NCBI GenBank assembly: GCA_963930755.1
Contig: OZ005734.1
Coordinates: 70,003,228-70,067,227, forward strand
DNA: 64,000 bases
Source: Eudasyphora cyanicolor
Lineage: Eukaryota; Arthropoda; Insecta; Diptera; Muscidae
Direction: 5' to 3'
Numbering within the stretch: position 1 is the stretch's first letter; each line of letters begins with the position of its first letter. Of the stretch, positions 35,761 through 46,918 are shown one piece after another. The position numbers and the translations under genes were made by a program. The notes under the pieces were generated by a model. The model was not told where the DNA came from, did not search any database, and saw only the letters and a program-made list of their open reading frames with translations.

Positions 35761-36103
35761 TAGAGAGTTTTAATTGCTTGGTAGAATTGACTGCAGTTTC
35801 GATAGACACCACTCTATCATCTTCAGAATTCAGTAGCAATAGTGTATGTCTTTAACTTAAATCAGCTGAAATGCTTATGGAAGCAGTAAATTGAATTTAA
35901 CAAGAACTGCTAACCAAACCCGTATTTTGCCGAACTAAGTCAATATACCAAAACTCTCATACCAATACATTTTTGTTTTTTGCTTACCAATACATTTCAG
36001 CTGATTTAAGTTAAAGACACACTATTGCTACTGAATTCTGAAGATGATAGAGTGGTGTCTATCGAAACTGCAGTCAATTCTACCAAGCAATTATAACTCT
36101 CTA
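35761..36103. mobile_element. Foldback MITE with arms of about 110 bp
   Basis: 35761-35873 (TAGAGAGTTTTAATTGCTTG..ACTTAAATCAGCTGAAATG) is nearly the exact reverse complement of 35993-36103. The loop is about 119 bp and has CATAAGC/GCTTATGG-like motifs. No open frame. The ends TAGAGAG/CTCTCTA are visible but a target duplication is not. Confidence 0.8.
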
Positions 36104-36189
36104 CCAATTTTTGTATTTGTTTCTATTGCTTTTTTTTTTTTGCAATAGACAGAAAGTAACTGAAACATATGGTCTCAAACTAAAATAAA

Positions 36190-36450
36190 TTCTGACTGAA
36201 TAATTTAGAATATTGTTAAATCTAATGGCGATTTATATTCAGCAAAAAAGTGCAACACTTTATTTGCTCTTTTTCCGAATACTGGAATTTTATACCACAT
36301 TTTTTAATTTTAAAATAGGAGGTATGTTTAATTCGAGGGACTACATCAGTACCACCTTAAAAGGGCAAATATTTTTCAGAACTTCATGTCGACGGGGCAA
36401 CATTTTTTTCATAAACGAAATCACCATAAATGACCATCTCATATCGATTC
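36190..36450 (+). repeat. Dispersed repeat F, copy in FAR intron 6
   Basis: AATGGCGATTTATATTCAGC..GCAACACTTTATTTGC..CGAGGGACTACATCAG..AAAAGGGCAAATATTTT..CATAAACGAAATCACCATAA parallels 1560-1790. A 92-codon frame from 36213 is open but diverged in sequence. Unknown family. Confidence 0.5.
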
Positions 36451-36795
36451 GTTTCCAAACTGTCCAACCAGCCAATAGTACCGACCACTAACAAATCCTG
36501 TAGGGTCACAAAAAAGGGTTAATCAAAATTCATTGGAAAATCGAAAGGATAGCGCGAATTGTGAATATTGGTTTTAGTTGTTTCTGTATGAGTGTGATTG
36601 TGAATGAGTGTGTATGTGTGTGTGAGGGATTCGTAGTGTTTTGCTTTGTTATGCTTTGCTTTGTTTTGATTTGGTTTCGTTTACGGTTTTTGCTTTGCTT
36701 TGATTTACTTATGGGCTTCGCTGGGCGCGCGCTTTTCTTTCTGTTGGTTTAAGCGGTTTTGGCTGTGGCCAAATATTTACTTTTTCACACTTTAC

Positions 36796-37035
36796 CTGGG
36801 TTTTTTGCCAATAACCAACATTAACATATCCATAAATAAGGCGGGTAATGTGTGATACAGAAACGAGAGTAGGGCGAATTGCCATTTCGAACTGACAATG
36901 GTGAAGCATGGATACCAGATAGATTTACGCAGTGGTAACTTGCGTCCATATTCCGTGGCATATTCCATGAACTCACGCCAACTGGAAAGATTTTCGGAAT
37001 CCGGCACATAATTGTAGATGGGCGTTGTATCATAA
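36796..37035 (-). CDS. FAR coding exon 6 (start of FAR_C sterile domain)
   Basis: A 240-bp exon, residues 364-443 plus two bases of 444. It encodes YDTTPIYNYVPDSENLSSW and RKSIWYPCFTIV, typical of the start of the FAR C-terminal (male sterility) domain. A hydrophobic segment LLSFLYHTLPALFMDMLMLV follows, a likely membrane-associated helix. The acceptor is CGCACACAG/TT and the donor is CCCAG/GTAAAG at 36796/36795. The next coding part lies 5.6 kb away. Confidence 0.93.
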
Positions 37036-37159
37036 CTGTGTGCGTGTAAACAAGACAAGGGATGAAAAATTAAAACTTATTTTTATTAATCTGTCAACAA
37101 CAACAACAAAAAACGGGAAAACGAAATGAGAAGGATCAGTGTTTTTTCTTGGGACTTAC

Positions 37160-37352
37160 GTATTTCGGGCAATATCCCACGCACTGGTTAACAGAGCATT
37201 CACACACAAATCGACAGGGACCATGTGAGCCTTATTCTCCACATTGCCGCTAAAGATGCGCATCACGCCAGAGCCAACACCGACAATAATGCCGCAGGGA
37301 CCATACATGTTATCAATCCAGCCAGAGACAGGTTCGCGATAGGTAGTGACCA
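37160..37352 (-). CDS. FAR coding exon 5
   Basis: A 193-bp exon, residues 300-363 plus two bases of 364. It encodes VVTTYREPVSGWIDNMYGP and HMVPVDLCVNALLTSAW, the conserved substrate-side motifs of FARs (REP-GWIDN-GP and VPVD). The acceptor is CCTGCCAG/TGGTC after a short 68-bp intron. The donor is AATAC/GTAAGT. Confidence 0.95.
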
Positions 37353-37420
37353 CTGGCAGGGAAAGGAGAACACAGACGATTGACAAATTACAACACTTAC
37401 AAATTACACTCCTCACTCAC

Positions 37421-37925
37421 CTATACCCGGACGAAATATGGTAACTGGCAAATTATTCCCATACGTATGGATTATATCCTCGGCCAACACTTTGGTGAAG
37501 GCATATGTATTGGGGAAATCCTTTACTATGGTCGGTGTCAATGTATTTAGCGTTTGTTCATCCAAACATTCTCCCAGTTGTAGCGCTTTATCTCCGGTCA
37601 GTGCACAACTGTAAAATTTCTCCTGGATATGTTTACGATTGCAATGGGCAAAAGCTGTGGACACATGTACCACTGCCTTTAGATGCTGGATTTCTTTGGC
37701 CAATCTCAATATCTCCCTGGTTCCATTCACATTAATAGCAATAGCCATTTTGAGTTTCTCATCGAAACGTACGGTTGCTGCTCCATGTATGATAATATTT
37801 ACCTGTTCCTTAAGCATTTCACGATCTTCCTGCGAGATACCCAAGGCCGGCAGGGAGACATCACCGCTGATAACAGTGATTTTTTCACGATAATTTGGTG
37901 TGATCTTTTTGAGTTTCTCAAAGAC
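37421..37925 (-). CDS. FAR coding exon 4 (catalytic core)
   Basis: A 505-bp exon encoding residues 132-299. It carries ISGDVSLPALG, the HGAATVRFDEKL segment typical of FARs and extended SDRs (about 178-189), HVSTAFAHCN (218-227), and the catalytic YAFTK (Y272, K276). It ends in LPVTIFRPGI. The acceptor is TTTTTCAG/GTCTTT and the donor is TATAG/GTGAGT, leaving phase 1. The frame is continuous, with no stop or shift, so the gene looks intact here. Confidence 0.95.
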
Positions 37926-40623
37926 CTGAAAAATAAATTAAAATAATTTGTAAGAAAAAGAAGCAAAAAAAATCCGCCGGAACCTTATTGGAATAATCTC
38001 CACCACTGGAGACCGGAAGATCCTAGTGGTGAACTCTAGAATTGAAGCAGACTTCAGTATAGGAAAAGACCAGAGTGGTGGGCTATAGTATAGGAGAGGA
38101 CCAAAGTGGTGAAATATACTATAAGTACAGAGGCAGACCTCAGCGGTCAACTCTGATACAGAGAAAGACCTCACTGGTCGACTCTGGTACAGATGATCAT
38201 CATCTATATCTCAGTGGTCATTTTGGTACAGAGGAAGACCTAAGTGGTCGACTCTGGTACAGAAGAAGACCTCAAAAGCCGACTCTGGTACATAAGAAGA
38301 CCTCAGTGGTCGACTCTGGTACAGAGGAAGACCTCAGTGGTCGGCTCTGGTACAAAGGAAGACCTCTGTGGTCGACTCTGGTACAAAGAAAGACCTCAGT
38401 AGTCGACTCTGGTACAGAAGATGACCTCAAAGGTCGAATCTGGTACATAAGAAGACCTCAGTGGGCGATTCTGGTACAGAGGAAGATCGCAGTGGTCGAT
38501 TCTGGTACAGAGGAAGACCGCAGTGGTCGATTCTGGTACAGAGGAAGACCGCAGTGGTCGATTCTGATATAGAGGAAGATCGCAGTGGTCGATTCTGCTA
38601 CAGAGAAAGTCCTCAGTGGTCGACTCTGGTACAAAGGAATACTTCAGTGGTCCACTCTGCTACAGAGGAAGACCACAGTAGTCACTCTGCTACAGAAGAA
38701 GACCTCAAAGGTCGACTTTGGTACATACGAAGACCTCAGTGGGCGATTCTGGTACTGAGGAAGACCTCAGCGGTCGATTCTGGTACAGAGGAAGACCGCA
38801 GTGGTCGACTCTGGTTCAGATGAAGACCTCAGTGGTCGACTCTGGTACAAAGGAAGACCTCGGTGGTCGAATCTGATACAGAGGACGACTTAAGTGGTCG
38901 CCTTTGGTAAAGATGACTCCCTCAGTGGTCGACTCTGGTACAGAGGAAGACCTCAGTAGTCTCTCTGGTGCAAAGGAAGAACTCAGTGGTCGACTCTGGT
39001 ACAGAGGAAGACCTCAGTGGTCGACTTGGGTATAGCGGAATGATGGACTTGGAATACTTCACTGGTCGACTCTGCTACAGAGGAAGACCTCAGTAGCCCC
39101 TCTGGTACAGAGGAAGACCTCAGTAGCCCCTCTGGTACAGAGGAAGACCTCAGTAGCCCCTCTGGTACAGAGGAAGACCTCAGTAGCCCCTCTGGTACAG
39201 AGGAAGACCTCAGTAGCCCCTCTGGTACAGAGGAAGACCTCAGTAGCCCCTCTGGTACAGAAGAAGACCTCAGTGGTCGAATCTGGTACATAGGAAGACC
39301 TCAGTGGGCGATTCTGGTACTGAGGAAGACCTCAGTGGTCGATTCTGGAACAGAGGAAGATCTCAGTGGTCGACTCGGGTACAGAGAAAGTCCTCATTGG
39401 TCGACTCTGGTAGAGAGAAAGACCTCATTGGTCGGCTCTGGTATAAAGGAAGACCTCAGTGGTCGACTCTGGTACAAAGGAAGACCTCAGTGGTCGACTC
39501 TGGTACAGATAAAGACCTCAGTGATCGACTATGGTACAGAGGAAGACCATCAGTGGTCGACTCTGGTACAAAGGAAGGACTCAGTGGTCGACTCAGCTAC
39601 AGAGGAAGACCTCAGTGGTCGACTTTGATACAGATGACCCCCTCGGTGGTCGACTCTGTTACAGGTCGACTTTGGTACAGAGAAAGACCTCTGTGGTCGA
39701 CTTTGGTACAGAGGTATACGTCAGTGATCGAGGAAGACATCAGTGGTCGACTCTGGTACAGAGGACGACCTCAGTGGTCGACTCTGGTACAGAGGAAGCC
39801 GTCATTGGTAGACTCTGGCACAGATGAAGATCTCAGTGGTAGACTCTGGTTCAGGAACGAAGACCTCAGTGGTCGTCTGGTACAGAGGAAGACCTCAGTA
39901 GTCACTCTGGTACTAAGGAAGAACTCAGACTCTGGTACAGAGGAAGACCTCAGTGGTCGACTTTGGTACAGATGACCCCCTCAGTGGTCGACCCTGGTAC
40001 AGTGGATCTCAGTGGTCGACTCTGGTACAAAGGAAGACCTCGGTGGTCGACTGTACAAAGATTCTGGTATAGAGGAAGATCGCAGAGGTCAACTCTGGTA
40101 AAAAGGTAGACTTCAGTGGTTGACTCCGGTAGATAGGAAGACTTCAGATGTACAGAGGAAGACCTGACTGACCGACTCTGGTACAGAGAAAGTCCTCAGT
40201 AGTGGACTCTGGTACAGAGAAAGACCTCAGTGGTGGACTCTGATATAGTGGAAGATTTCAGTGGTCGACTATGGGATAGAGTAAGATTTCACCGGTCGTG
40301 TCTGGAATGGCCGACTCTGATACAGAGGCAGACTTTGATATAGAGGAAGATCTCAGTCGTCGACTCTTGTTCAAAACGAAATCCTCAGTTACCGACTGTG
40401 GTAGAGAAAAGAATACGGTAGTCGCATTTGGTACAGAAGAAAACATCAGTGGTAGTCTCTGGTACTCCGAAAGAACGCAATCGGCGGTCGTCTCTTGAAC
40501 TAAGGAAGAACTTGTGGTTAACTCTTCTACAGACAACTTAAGCATCCCTTTTGACATTCAAACATTGTCAATCCCAAAACTAAACGGAAATATTTTTGCC
40601 AGAAACAGCTTAAAATTACTCAC
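37926..40623 (-). other. FAR intron 3, carrying minisatellite 2
   Basis: About 2.7 kb, of which some 2.5 kb is the 31-bp minisatellite at 38016-40535. The borders are GTGAGT at 40623 and TTTTTCAG ending at 37926. The long open frames seen in both directions inside it come from the repeat period and are not genes. Confidence 0.85.
38016..40535. repeat. Minisatellite 2 in FAR intron 3: about 80 units of 30-31 bp
   Basis: Tandem units with core GGAAGACCTCAGTGGTCGAC followed by TCTGGTACAGA, period 31 bp, much more diverged than minisatellite 1. Both ends are degenerate. A very uniform sub-block at about 39085-39256 has seven copies of a 30-bp variant with CAGTAGCCCC. Its multiple-of-three period yields an artificial ten-residue repeat (SSSVPEGLLR) on the minus strand. 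SalI-type GTCGAC recurs in most units. Confidence 0.95.
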
Positions 40624-40736
40624 CGGCTCATTGAAAATATCATCCAAACGTGTCTGGACATCTTTGCCCTTTTTGGTGCGTATCAGCAGAAAGATTTGTC
40701 CCACATCGGTAACGCGTAATAATTTTTCAATTATAA
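40624..40736 (-). CDS. FAR coding exon 3
   Basis: A 113-bp exon encoding residues 94-131. It contains EKLLRVTDVGQIFLLIRTKK, the conserved block in FARs where the second beta strand and its basic residues select NADPH. The acceptor is CATTACAG/TT. The donor is GAGCCG/GTGAGT, phase 0, so FNEP continues into VFEKLKK of exon 4 exactly as in other FARs. The reading frame stays open for a few codons past the donor into the intron and should be cut there. Confidence 0.93.
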
Positions 40737-40910
40737 CTGTAATGGAAACAAAAGTGTTAACAATTAAATCATTACAACTAATAACTTCCGTCTCAGGAAT
40801 TTTTGGGACGGACCTTCTGCTCCCCCCTCGCCATAATTCCAGCATCTGGAATTTGTACCGCATCGGGTGGGGTGGGTTGCAAGGGTTATATTGAGGTTAT
40901 AGCTACTTAC

Positions 40911-40982
40911 TTTTACCAAAGAATCCAGTGCCGCCAGTTAGGAATACTCCTTTATCCTTGTAGAACATTTGCATAGGCGATT
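40911..40982 (-). CDS. FAR coding exon 2 (NADPH-binding loop)
   Basis: A 72-bp exon encoding residues 70-93, including the nucleotide-binding motif TGGTGFFGK (GxxGxxG at G86, G89 and G92), the hallmark of the NAD-binding_4 Rossmann domain of FARs. The acceptor follows a pyrimidine-rich tract ending TTCTAG. The donor is AAAA/GTAAGT at 40911/40910 and leaves phase 1, which joins exon 3 to make Ile94. Confidence 0.93.
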
Positions 40983-41689
40983 CTAGAATGTGAGGGGGTG
41001 AAACAACCGAAAAAGAGAAAAGACGGAAGAAAATCGAAAAATGCCATTAAAATAAGATTTATTTATGGGAAGTCAATATGACCAAACACGGCGGGAAAAA
41101 ATGCGAAAATACGTTAAAATATTCAAAGAAACCCTTCTCAGACACAAGAAACACCCCCTGACACCATTATTACCACCAGCCGCCGGAGATGTAAACGGTG
41201 GCTGCAGTGTCCACGGCTATCGGCAGTAATGGTGGCACCACGTTTTCCTTCTTTTTTGATGAAGTGACAATGGCGTCAGGCAAGAATTCAGGGTTCCGGC
41301 CTCCTTCATTGAATATAAGGAATCCGTTTCCTGTTTCTTCCATTCTTCTCTTTCTTCTACCACTTCTTCAGGGTGGAAGTTCTTAAGTACTTTAAGGTGC
41401 CAATGAAATATTCGTTATTTACATTTACATAAATTATCATTCTTTTTGGTTTGTTTTCACTCGAGTAAGCTCTTTTGGACTCCATGGTTTATGTTCTTGC
41501 CACCATTGCCAGACACCAGGCAAACGACTACAACAACGGCGATGATGATGATGTGGCTGGTCCAACAATACAGCAGAGACATCATATGAGTAGGGAGCCG
41601 TATCAAGGCGGCAATGTGTTAAATAACGTATTATGTTTGTAACGCAGAATTTGGGTATTTAGAAAAAGTTTACAAAAAAAGAATCGGAT

Positions 41690-42110
41690 AAAGGAGTCGG
41701 AAGATATACAAGTTGGGTTCAAAAGGGGACAGCAAAGCATGCATATGATACCCTTTCTCAAGGATAATTTAATATTGGATTTTCGAAATTCATACTGTTT
41801 TATAATAATAAAATATGGACCGATATACGAGTAGACCTTTCTAATTAGCAACGGCAAATGTCAACCAGATCGGCTGAAAAATGTTGCTTCTACATAGAGT
41901 ATCAAGAGTCGGAGTGGAAGAGACCTTTAAATTGGGCGGGCTATGATCAAATATGGCTTAAATTGGAACATTTCTATAACGAATGGTTTAGAATCAAATA
42001 AAATACTAAAATGCAGACGTAGCCTTTATAAAATTCATCTTATTGATCATTGAAGCAAACCTTTATATGAGGACTATATCTTTAACTTTGGACCAATATG
42101 TTCCAATAGG
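41690..42110 (+). repeat. Degenerate group C units
   Basis: AGAGTATCAAGAGTCGGAGT, GACCTTTAAATTGGGCGGGC and ATATGGACCGATATACGAG correspond to the AGAGCGTCAAGAAGTGGCAT and GACCTTTATATGGGGGATAT units of the copy at 2527. No ends are present. Confidence 0.45.
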
Positions 42111-42219
42111 ATTCATTCTTGTTTCAAAAAATTGGTTGCGCAAATATTTATTAAAATGGATAAATGTTAACAGACATACGAACCACACTTTAAACCTTTT
42201 AAGTCGCCATGTTCAATGG

Positions 42220-42440
42220 TTCATATTTCGGTTCCCAGAAACTAAGGTTGCCGGCCTTCTACCGATAAGTCCATCATCATCTCTTCTTAAAACCTTGGAA
42301 AACTTAATTGATAGGAACCTTAGATTAACACTGTCTACTTTCCAGCCTTTAGCAACGCATGTCCATAGCTTTATAGAATTCTCTCTTTTAAGGGACAATG
42401 TTATGCAGGTGCAACCGTTACATCTCTGGGTTGATAACAA
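42220..42440 (+). pseudogene. LINE reverse transcriptase fragment (weak)
   Basis: The plus frame gives LLPISPSSSLLKTLENLIDR, which resembles the RPISLxSxLLKxLExLI block that opens LINE reverse transcriptase domains. The surrounding 158-codon frame (42043-42519) is otherwise unrecognisable. Confidence 0.45.
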
Positions 42441-43547
42441 TATACAAAGGTTTATTCAGAACCTTCGGATTAAAAGACGCACTTCTACTAGCTTAAGGTC
42501 AACGGGTCTCGTCAAATGAACGCTTCAATGGCGCGTTCTCCCTCCTCTGCTATGGAATCTGTACATGAACAGTGTTCAATTTTATATGTTCTCAAAAAAA
42601 ATTAAATTTCAATTGTGATGTTTTTTTTTTTAAATAGACATATCCCCAGAACATGTCAAGAAACATTGACGAAGCGTCGGGAAGAAAATGAAATAAAAAG
42701 AATTTTTATTTAACTTTAAACTAGGTCTTAATAGCTTAAACTAGTTAAATATTTAAATAACTGAAGACTGGGCCAATGCGCATTCTGAATACGCTTTTCT
42801 GCGTTAAACGTAGGTCGATTTTTCAGTGGTACCGTAAACATTTCTTTAGTGCGCTATAAATAATATTAACCTGTATTTTCATACTTATCTGTATCAATTC
42901 GAATTCGGCGTCGTCACTGTAGTAGTACCCAAGAGGTGCGTGAAATATGTTTAAGAAGAGATGAATTCGGTGAATTGCGTCAATATCAGGCAAGATTTGT
43001 ATAATGATGCTTTTCAGTATACATTTTCTTTCACTCTTTCGTTCTTTCAACTTTTCAGCGAAAACGTGCGAATACGTATAAAAATCCATACAAGTTGGGA
43101 TGCGAGCTTCCTGTTGAGGTCGTTCATGCGTGTTCGTACGATTTAAATTCATACGAATTAGTATCTAATGTGCTGCCGGACTAAATCTCTGACTTTATTT
43201 TTATTAAAAAAACTAAACCCCTATGTTTTATTTAATTTATCTCTTTTTTGCCCACCCTTTGCTTAGCACGAAAATAAACAGAATTCTGCTGTCTCTGTAG
43301 AATGTAAGCGTTAAGGTTGTTGCCTATGCAGAACGTGACAATAGCGTTTAGTGGTAAATTTTCAAATTTGTTTCCACTTTTAGAGACATCCTATAACAGG
43401 TCCTTCATACAACCAAATATGGTCTTCCGATAGTAGAATTGGTGTGAAGCAGATCAAGACAGAAATAGTTCTCTTCAGCGGGAGGTATAAGGTACCTGCC
43501 TCCTTGGTGTTACTAAACTTTCCTTCTGAACCGTTTTTTGGAAAGTA

Positions 43548-43748
43548 TACGCAAAGAAAAATTCTGCGAAACGAAATATTAGACAACTACAATTCTCGTT
43601 TACGATGACTCAAATTCTTTTGGTGAGAACAAACAATTGCTTACGCGAAATACGTTTATGTCACAACAAACGAAATTTCAGTTCCGGCAAACGACAATTG
43701 TAGTTGTCTAATATTTCGTTTCGCACAAACGATTTTTTTCTTTGCGTG
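43548..43748. mobile_element. 201-bp MITE with long TIRs and TA flanks
   Basis: TACGCAAAGAAAAATTCTGC at the left pairs with ..TTTTTTTCTTTGCGTG at the right, and ACGAAATATTAGACAACTAC pairs with GTAGTTGTCTAATATTTCGT. TA at 43546-43547 and 43749-43750. The interior has further CGAAAT/ATTTCG pairs. Tc1/mariner-type MITE, unrelated inside to family D. Confidence 0.75.
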
Positions 43749-43949
43749 TAGTATCTCACTCTTATACCTAATATGTAGGTCATAATGAAATGATCGCATC
43801 CCTGGACAATGAAGATTCGTGAACATCCATAAAGACAGTTTCAAACTTAAGAATTAAGCAATTTTCTAATGAACCGGGGATATACTCGTACATTCAACCA
43901 GGCGGTACGTTCATAGTATTATTTACCATTCAGACATTTTTCCTACTAG

Positions 43950-44345
43950 GAAGGTGGCAGAATTGCCTATGCGGGAAGTCGGTATCAATATTTACTCTGA
44001 TAGTTAGGCTGCCATAAAGTCATTTCTGAAACTAAGCTCTCGACCCATAACAGATATCTTAAAGAGGTGGTTTAAAGTTCAATATTCACTTGATTTGGGT
44101 GGTAAGCCACCGGGATATACCAGGAAACTGCAAGTCAAATGAAATTGCAATATTAGGAACTATCTTCTATTTTCCAGGGGAACGGGAATATATTGACATG
44201 TCTTTAGCAAGCAGCAAGCTCTCCTGGAGAGATAGCGCCGTTATGGAAATACTATCTCTCATGGAGAGCTGATGTGGACCTTCATAAACTCCAAACGCTT
44301 CAACGCCCTGCTGTTGTTATCGAGGTCGGACATCTCACTAATTGT
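43950..44345 (+). pseudogene. LINE RNase H fragment
   Basis: The plus frame reads WVVSHRDIPGNCKSNEIAIL, matching the W-x-GHx(N/D)IPGNCKANELA motif at the end of LINE RNase H domains, then REYIDMSLASSKLSWRDSAV. Upstream is frameshifted. The motif's usual GH is altered to SH. 44360-44760 after it is AT-rich and unassigned. Confidence 0.65.
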
Positions 44346-44868
44346 GTCAGTAAAGCCTACACTGAAAAAAATAGTAATAAAATTAATGACGACACATTCT
44401 TAAATTAAGTATGCGACCTCGGCATCAATTCAATCCCAATTTTGATAAAAATAATGAAAATTTACATGTTTTTTAAGAAATTTTCCTTAATTTAAAGTTT
44501 TTTCAATTTGAATTAATGACTATCTAATCATTAGTTTTGTGTACGCGCTTCTTTAAATGTACGCCTTTAAATTGAAGAAACTAATCACAATTTTTGTGAC
44601 AATCCGCTATTTCAATACTTTTAAGGATTTTCTGCATTAAAACTATGATGTAGACATGTCATAGTTTTAATGCCGAATCGGACTTAATTGACAGTATGAG
44701 ATATTTGAGTAATAAATTTAAGGCTATGCTCCCCTTAAAGGAAAGACTGTCTTGGTAATAAATAAATATGACAATTGCCATTATTTTTAAGAATACATAC
44801 GAGAGAATTATACAATCTCTCTCCCTCTCTCGCTCGGAGAATTAGTTTTGTTTGTTAATGTGTAAGTC

Positions 44869-45147
44869 ATGTTATTATTCAAATGTGTAATCAGACCAAT
44901 TATGTCATACGCCTCCCCAGTATGGTACAAAGCTGCGAATTGTCATATTAAGAAAATGCAAATCATTCAAAACAAATGTTTAAAAATGATAAATAACAGA
45001 CCCTGGAGATATCCTACAGCACAGCTGCACAATGAGACTGGATATGAGTTTTATACAGAATTTATTAATAGACAAAATTTAAACTTTTTCAACAAAATCA
45101 GAAACTCTCATTATGCCATATTGAGAGATTGTTTAGAATTAATGTAA
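44869..45147 (+). pseudogene. Jockey-type LINE, C-terminal end of reverse transcriptase
   Basis: A 92-codon frame reads MLLFKCVIRPIMSYASPVWY, KKMQIIQNKCLKMINNRPWR and QLHNETGYEF, the thumb region found at the end of Jockey-clade ORF2 (YKxLIRPIxxYAxPVW..QNKxLRxI). The 5' part is absent, as in a 5'-truncated copy. No poly(A) tail is obvious. Confidence 0.75.
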
Positions 45148-45736
45148 TTAATAATAACATAAATGTGAAATTATCGATCTGGGAAGTTAATGATATATGG
45201 TAGGTTATTTTGAAAATAATATATCCATATTCATTACAATTCCCTCATAATGTTTGAATTTTCTTTTTTATAATCAAATTAAGGTTTTTCCCCTTTTTAC
45301 CTATAAAAAAAATGTTATACTCGTATTATTAGAAATATCTCATTTTAAATTATATAAGCATAAGTTAATGTAATATCTTGTCGATAAATCTCATAAGATG
45401 TATATATTTACCAACTGTATTATTGTGATATTTTGGATGAATACATGAATTGAATTGTTATGGTTATGGTTATGCGAGAGCACTTCTACTCTCTGAAAAT
45501 AGAAAATAATTCTGTTGTTCGTTTTCTTTTAAATCGTCAGTTATTTACAAGCGATGGAGGGAGACGTTTGTCTGTGAACGCGGATTCTGAAAAATGAGAT
45601 TGCGGCGAATATGTAAGTATACGGTGTATACATACGTGCATATTGCACCGAAAATTATTCTATTATGGGCTGTTAACAGTTATTTTTGCTAAAGCATAGT
45701 AACAACAACAAATGCAACGGTCAGATACATGTGTAT

Positions 45737-46193
45737 TAGGCCGGGTCGATTTGTGGGGAGGCAAAAAAAGTCGCCATTGCTCAGTGAAAATCGTATTCTA
45801 GGGATCAAAATAAGAAACTTTGCCGAAGGAACAATACCTCTAAAACGAATTCTGATGTCCCGGAATTTGGGTCTAACTTTTGGGTAGGGGCAAATTTTTA
45901 AAAATCCCACTTTGACCCATTTAGAGTACTCCAATCGAGTCCAAATGTATGACCGACCCCCACTAACTTTGTAGGCCCGACCCACCCATGCCAGTGGCAC
46001 AACCCCTGGAACCCCCTGGGGGTTCCATACATTTGGACTCGATTGGAGCACTCTAAATGGATCTAAGTGGGATTTTTTCCGGGACATCAGAATTCGTTTT
46101 AGAGGTATGGTTCCTTCGGCAAAGTTTCTTATTTTGATCCCCAGAATACGATTTTCACTGAGCAATGGGCGATTTTTAAATCGACCCGCCCTA
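45737..46193. mobile_element. hAT-like foldback element with 8-bp target duplication
   Basis: Begins TAGGCCGGGTCGATTTGTGG and ends, in reverse complement, TAGGGCGGGTCGATTTAAAA. The arms are about 200 bp, highly similar, and meet around GGAACCCCCTGGGGGTTCC. The flanks carry a perfect 8-bp duplication ATGTGTAT at 45729-45736 and 46194-46201. The TAGGG end and 8-bp duplication are hAT-like. It has no gene. Confidence 0.88.
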
Positions 46194-46918
46194 ATGTGTA
46201 TATGTTGTTATGCCGTCGGCGTCACCATCGATCTTGGTGATAAGAGAGTGCGTGCGTCATAGTTATTTTTGCTGCTGTTATTTATGGTGATGTACATACG
46301 TTTTTATAGGAGATCTTTTTAGTAAGTCCTGTGAAGAGATTTGTGCGAACACTAAAAAATGGACGATAAAAATGTGAGTAATAGGTTTTGTAATACTGAA
46401 AGAGACAATAGGAAAATGTTTAGATACGTGAAATATAATATTATAACCCACAAATAAACAACTTATTGGCAATTACAAAATTAACAAAACACAACACAAC
46501 AAAACATATTTTAAATTGAAAAGTTTGTATTTATTAAAAATAACTGATAACAGGCATAATGCAGAAATGTAAAATTGTTGTGTTATTAACATGTTATACT
46601 TAAAACTATCTTTTTTAATTTTTTTAGTAAAACAATTTTAGAATGGATCTTTTGGGAAAAGAGTGACAAATTCTACCAAATATTTCAACGTAAGTATTAC
46701 ATATGAAAGGTTGAAATATTTCTCTTAGTTTTCAGTGTTTACCAATTGTGGTACGATAAAATTTATGTGTATTTTTTATATTTGATTTCTTTTTAGAAAA
46801 AATTTAATTATTTTAATTTAAGATCACGCAATATTTGAAGATAAATGTTATGGATATATGAAAAATGCAGTGCTGAATGCCATTTATTAATTACAACAAA
46901 TAAGTGCGCATACACCTA

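Larger units (their letters stand above)
31151..36795 (-). other. FAR intron 6 (5.6 kb)
   Basis: Bounded by GTAAAG at 36795 and TTTTAGATG..CTAAAACAG ending at 31151. Contents: F repeat (36190-36450), foldback (35761-36103), LINE RT fragment (34900-35450), decayed LINE (33529-34160), a GTTCA-rich foldback (32413-32905) and degenerate minisatellite-2 units (32036-32412). I recognise nothing in 31151-32035 except a low-complexity stretch. 34170-34890 looks like further LINE debris but is too decayed to place. Confidence 0.8.

Noticed and set aside
39304..39975. Open frame of 223 codons in FAR intron 3, and a 102-codon frame on the other strand at 38983-39291
   Set aside because: Both are produced by the 30-31-bp minisatellite period; the residues merely cycle through the unit, and there is no domain or start context.
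42043..42519. 158-codon frame as a host gene
   Set aside because: Only a weak LINE reverse transcriptase block is recognisable in it; the rest has no support, and it lies inside FAR intron 1.
44869..45147. Host protein gene
   Set aside because: The sequence matches the C-terminal thumb of Jockey-type reverse transcriptase and lacks the rest of the protein.
45737..46193. 158-codon minus-strand frame (45689-46165) as a gene
   Set aside because: It spans the two arms of a foldback element and is symmetrical, so the frame is a by-product of the inverted repeat.
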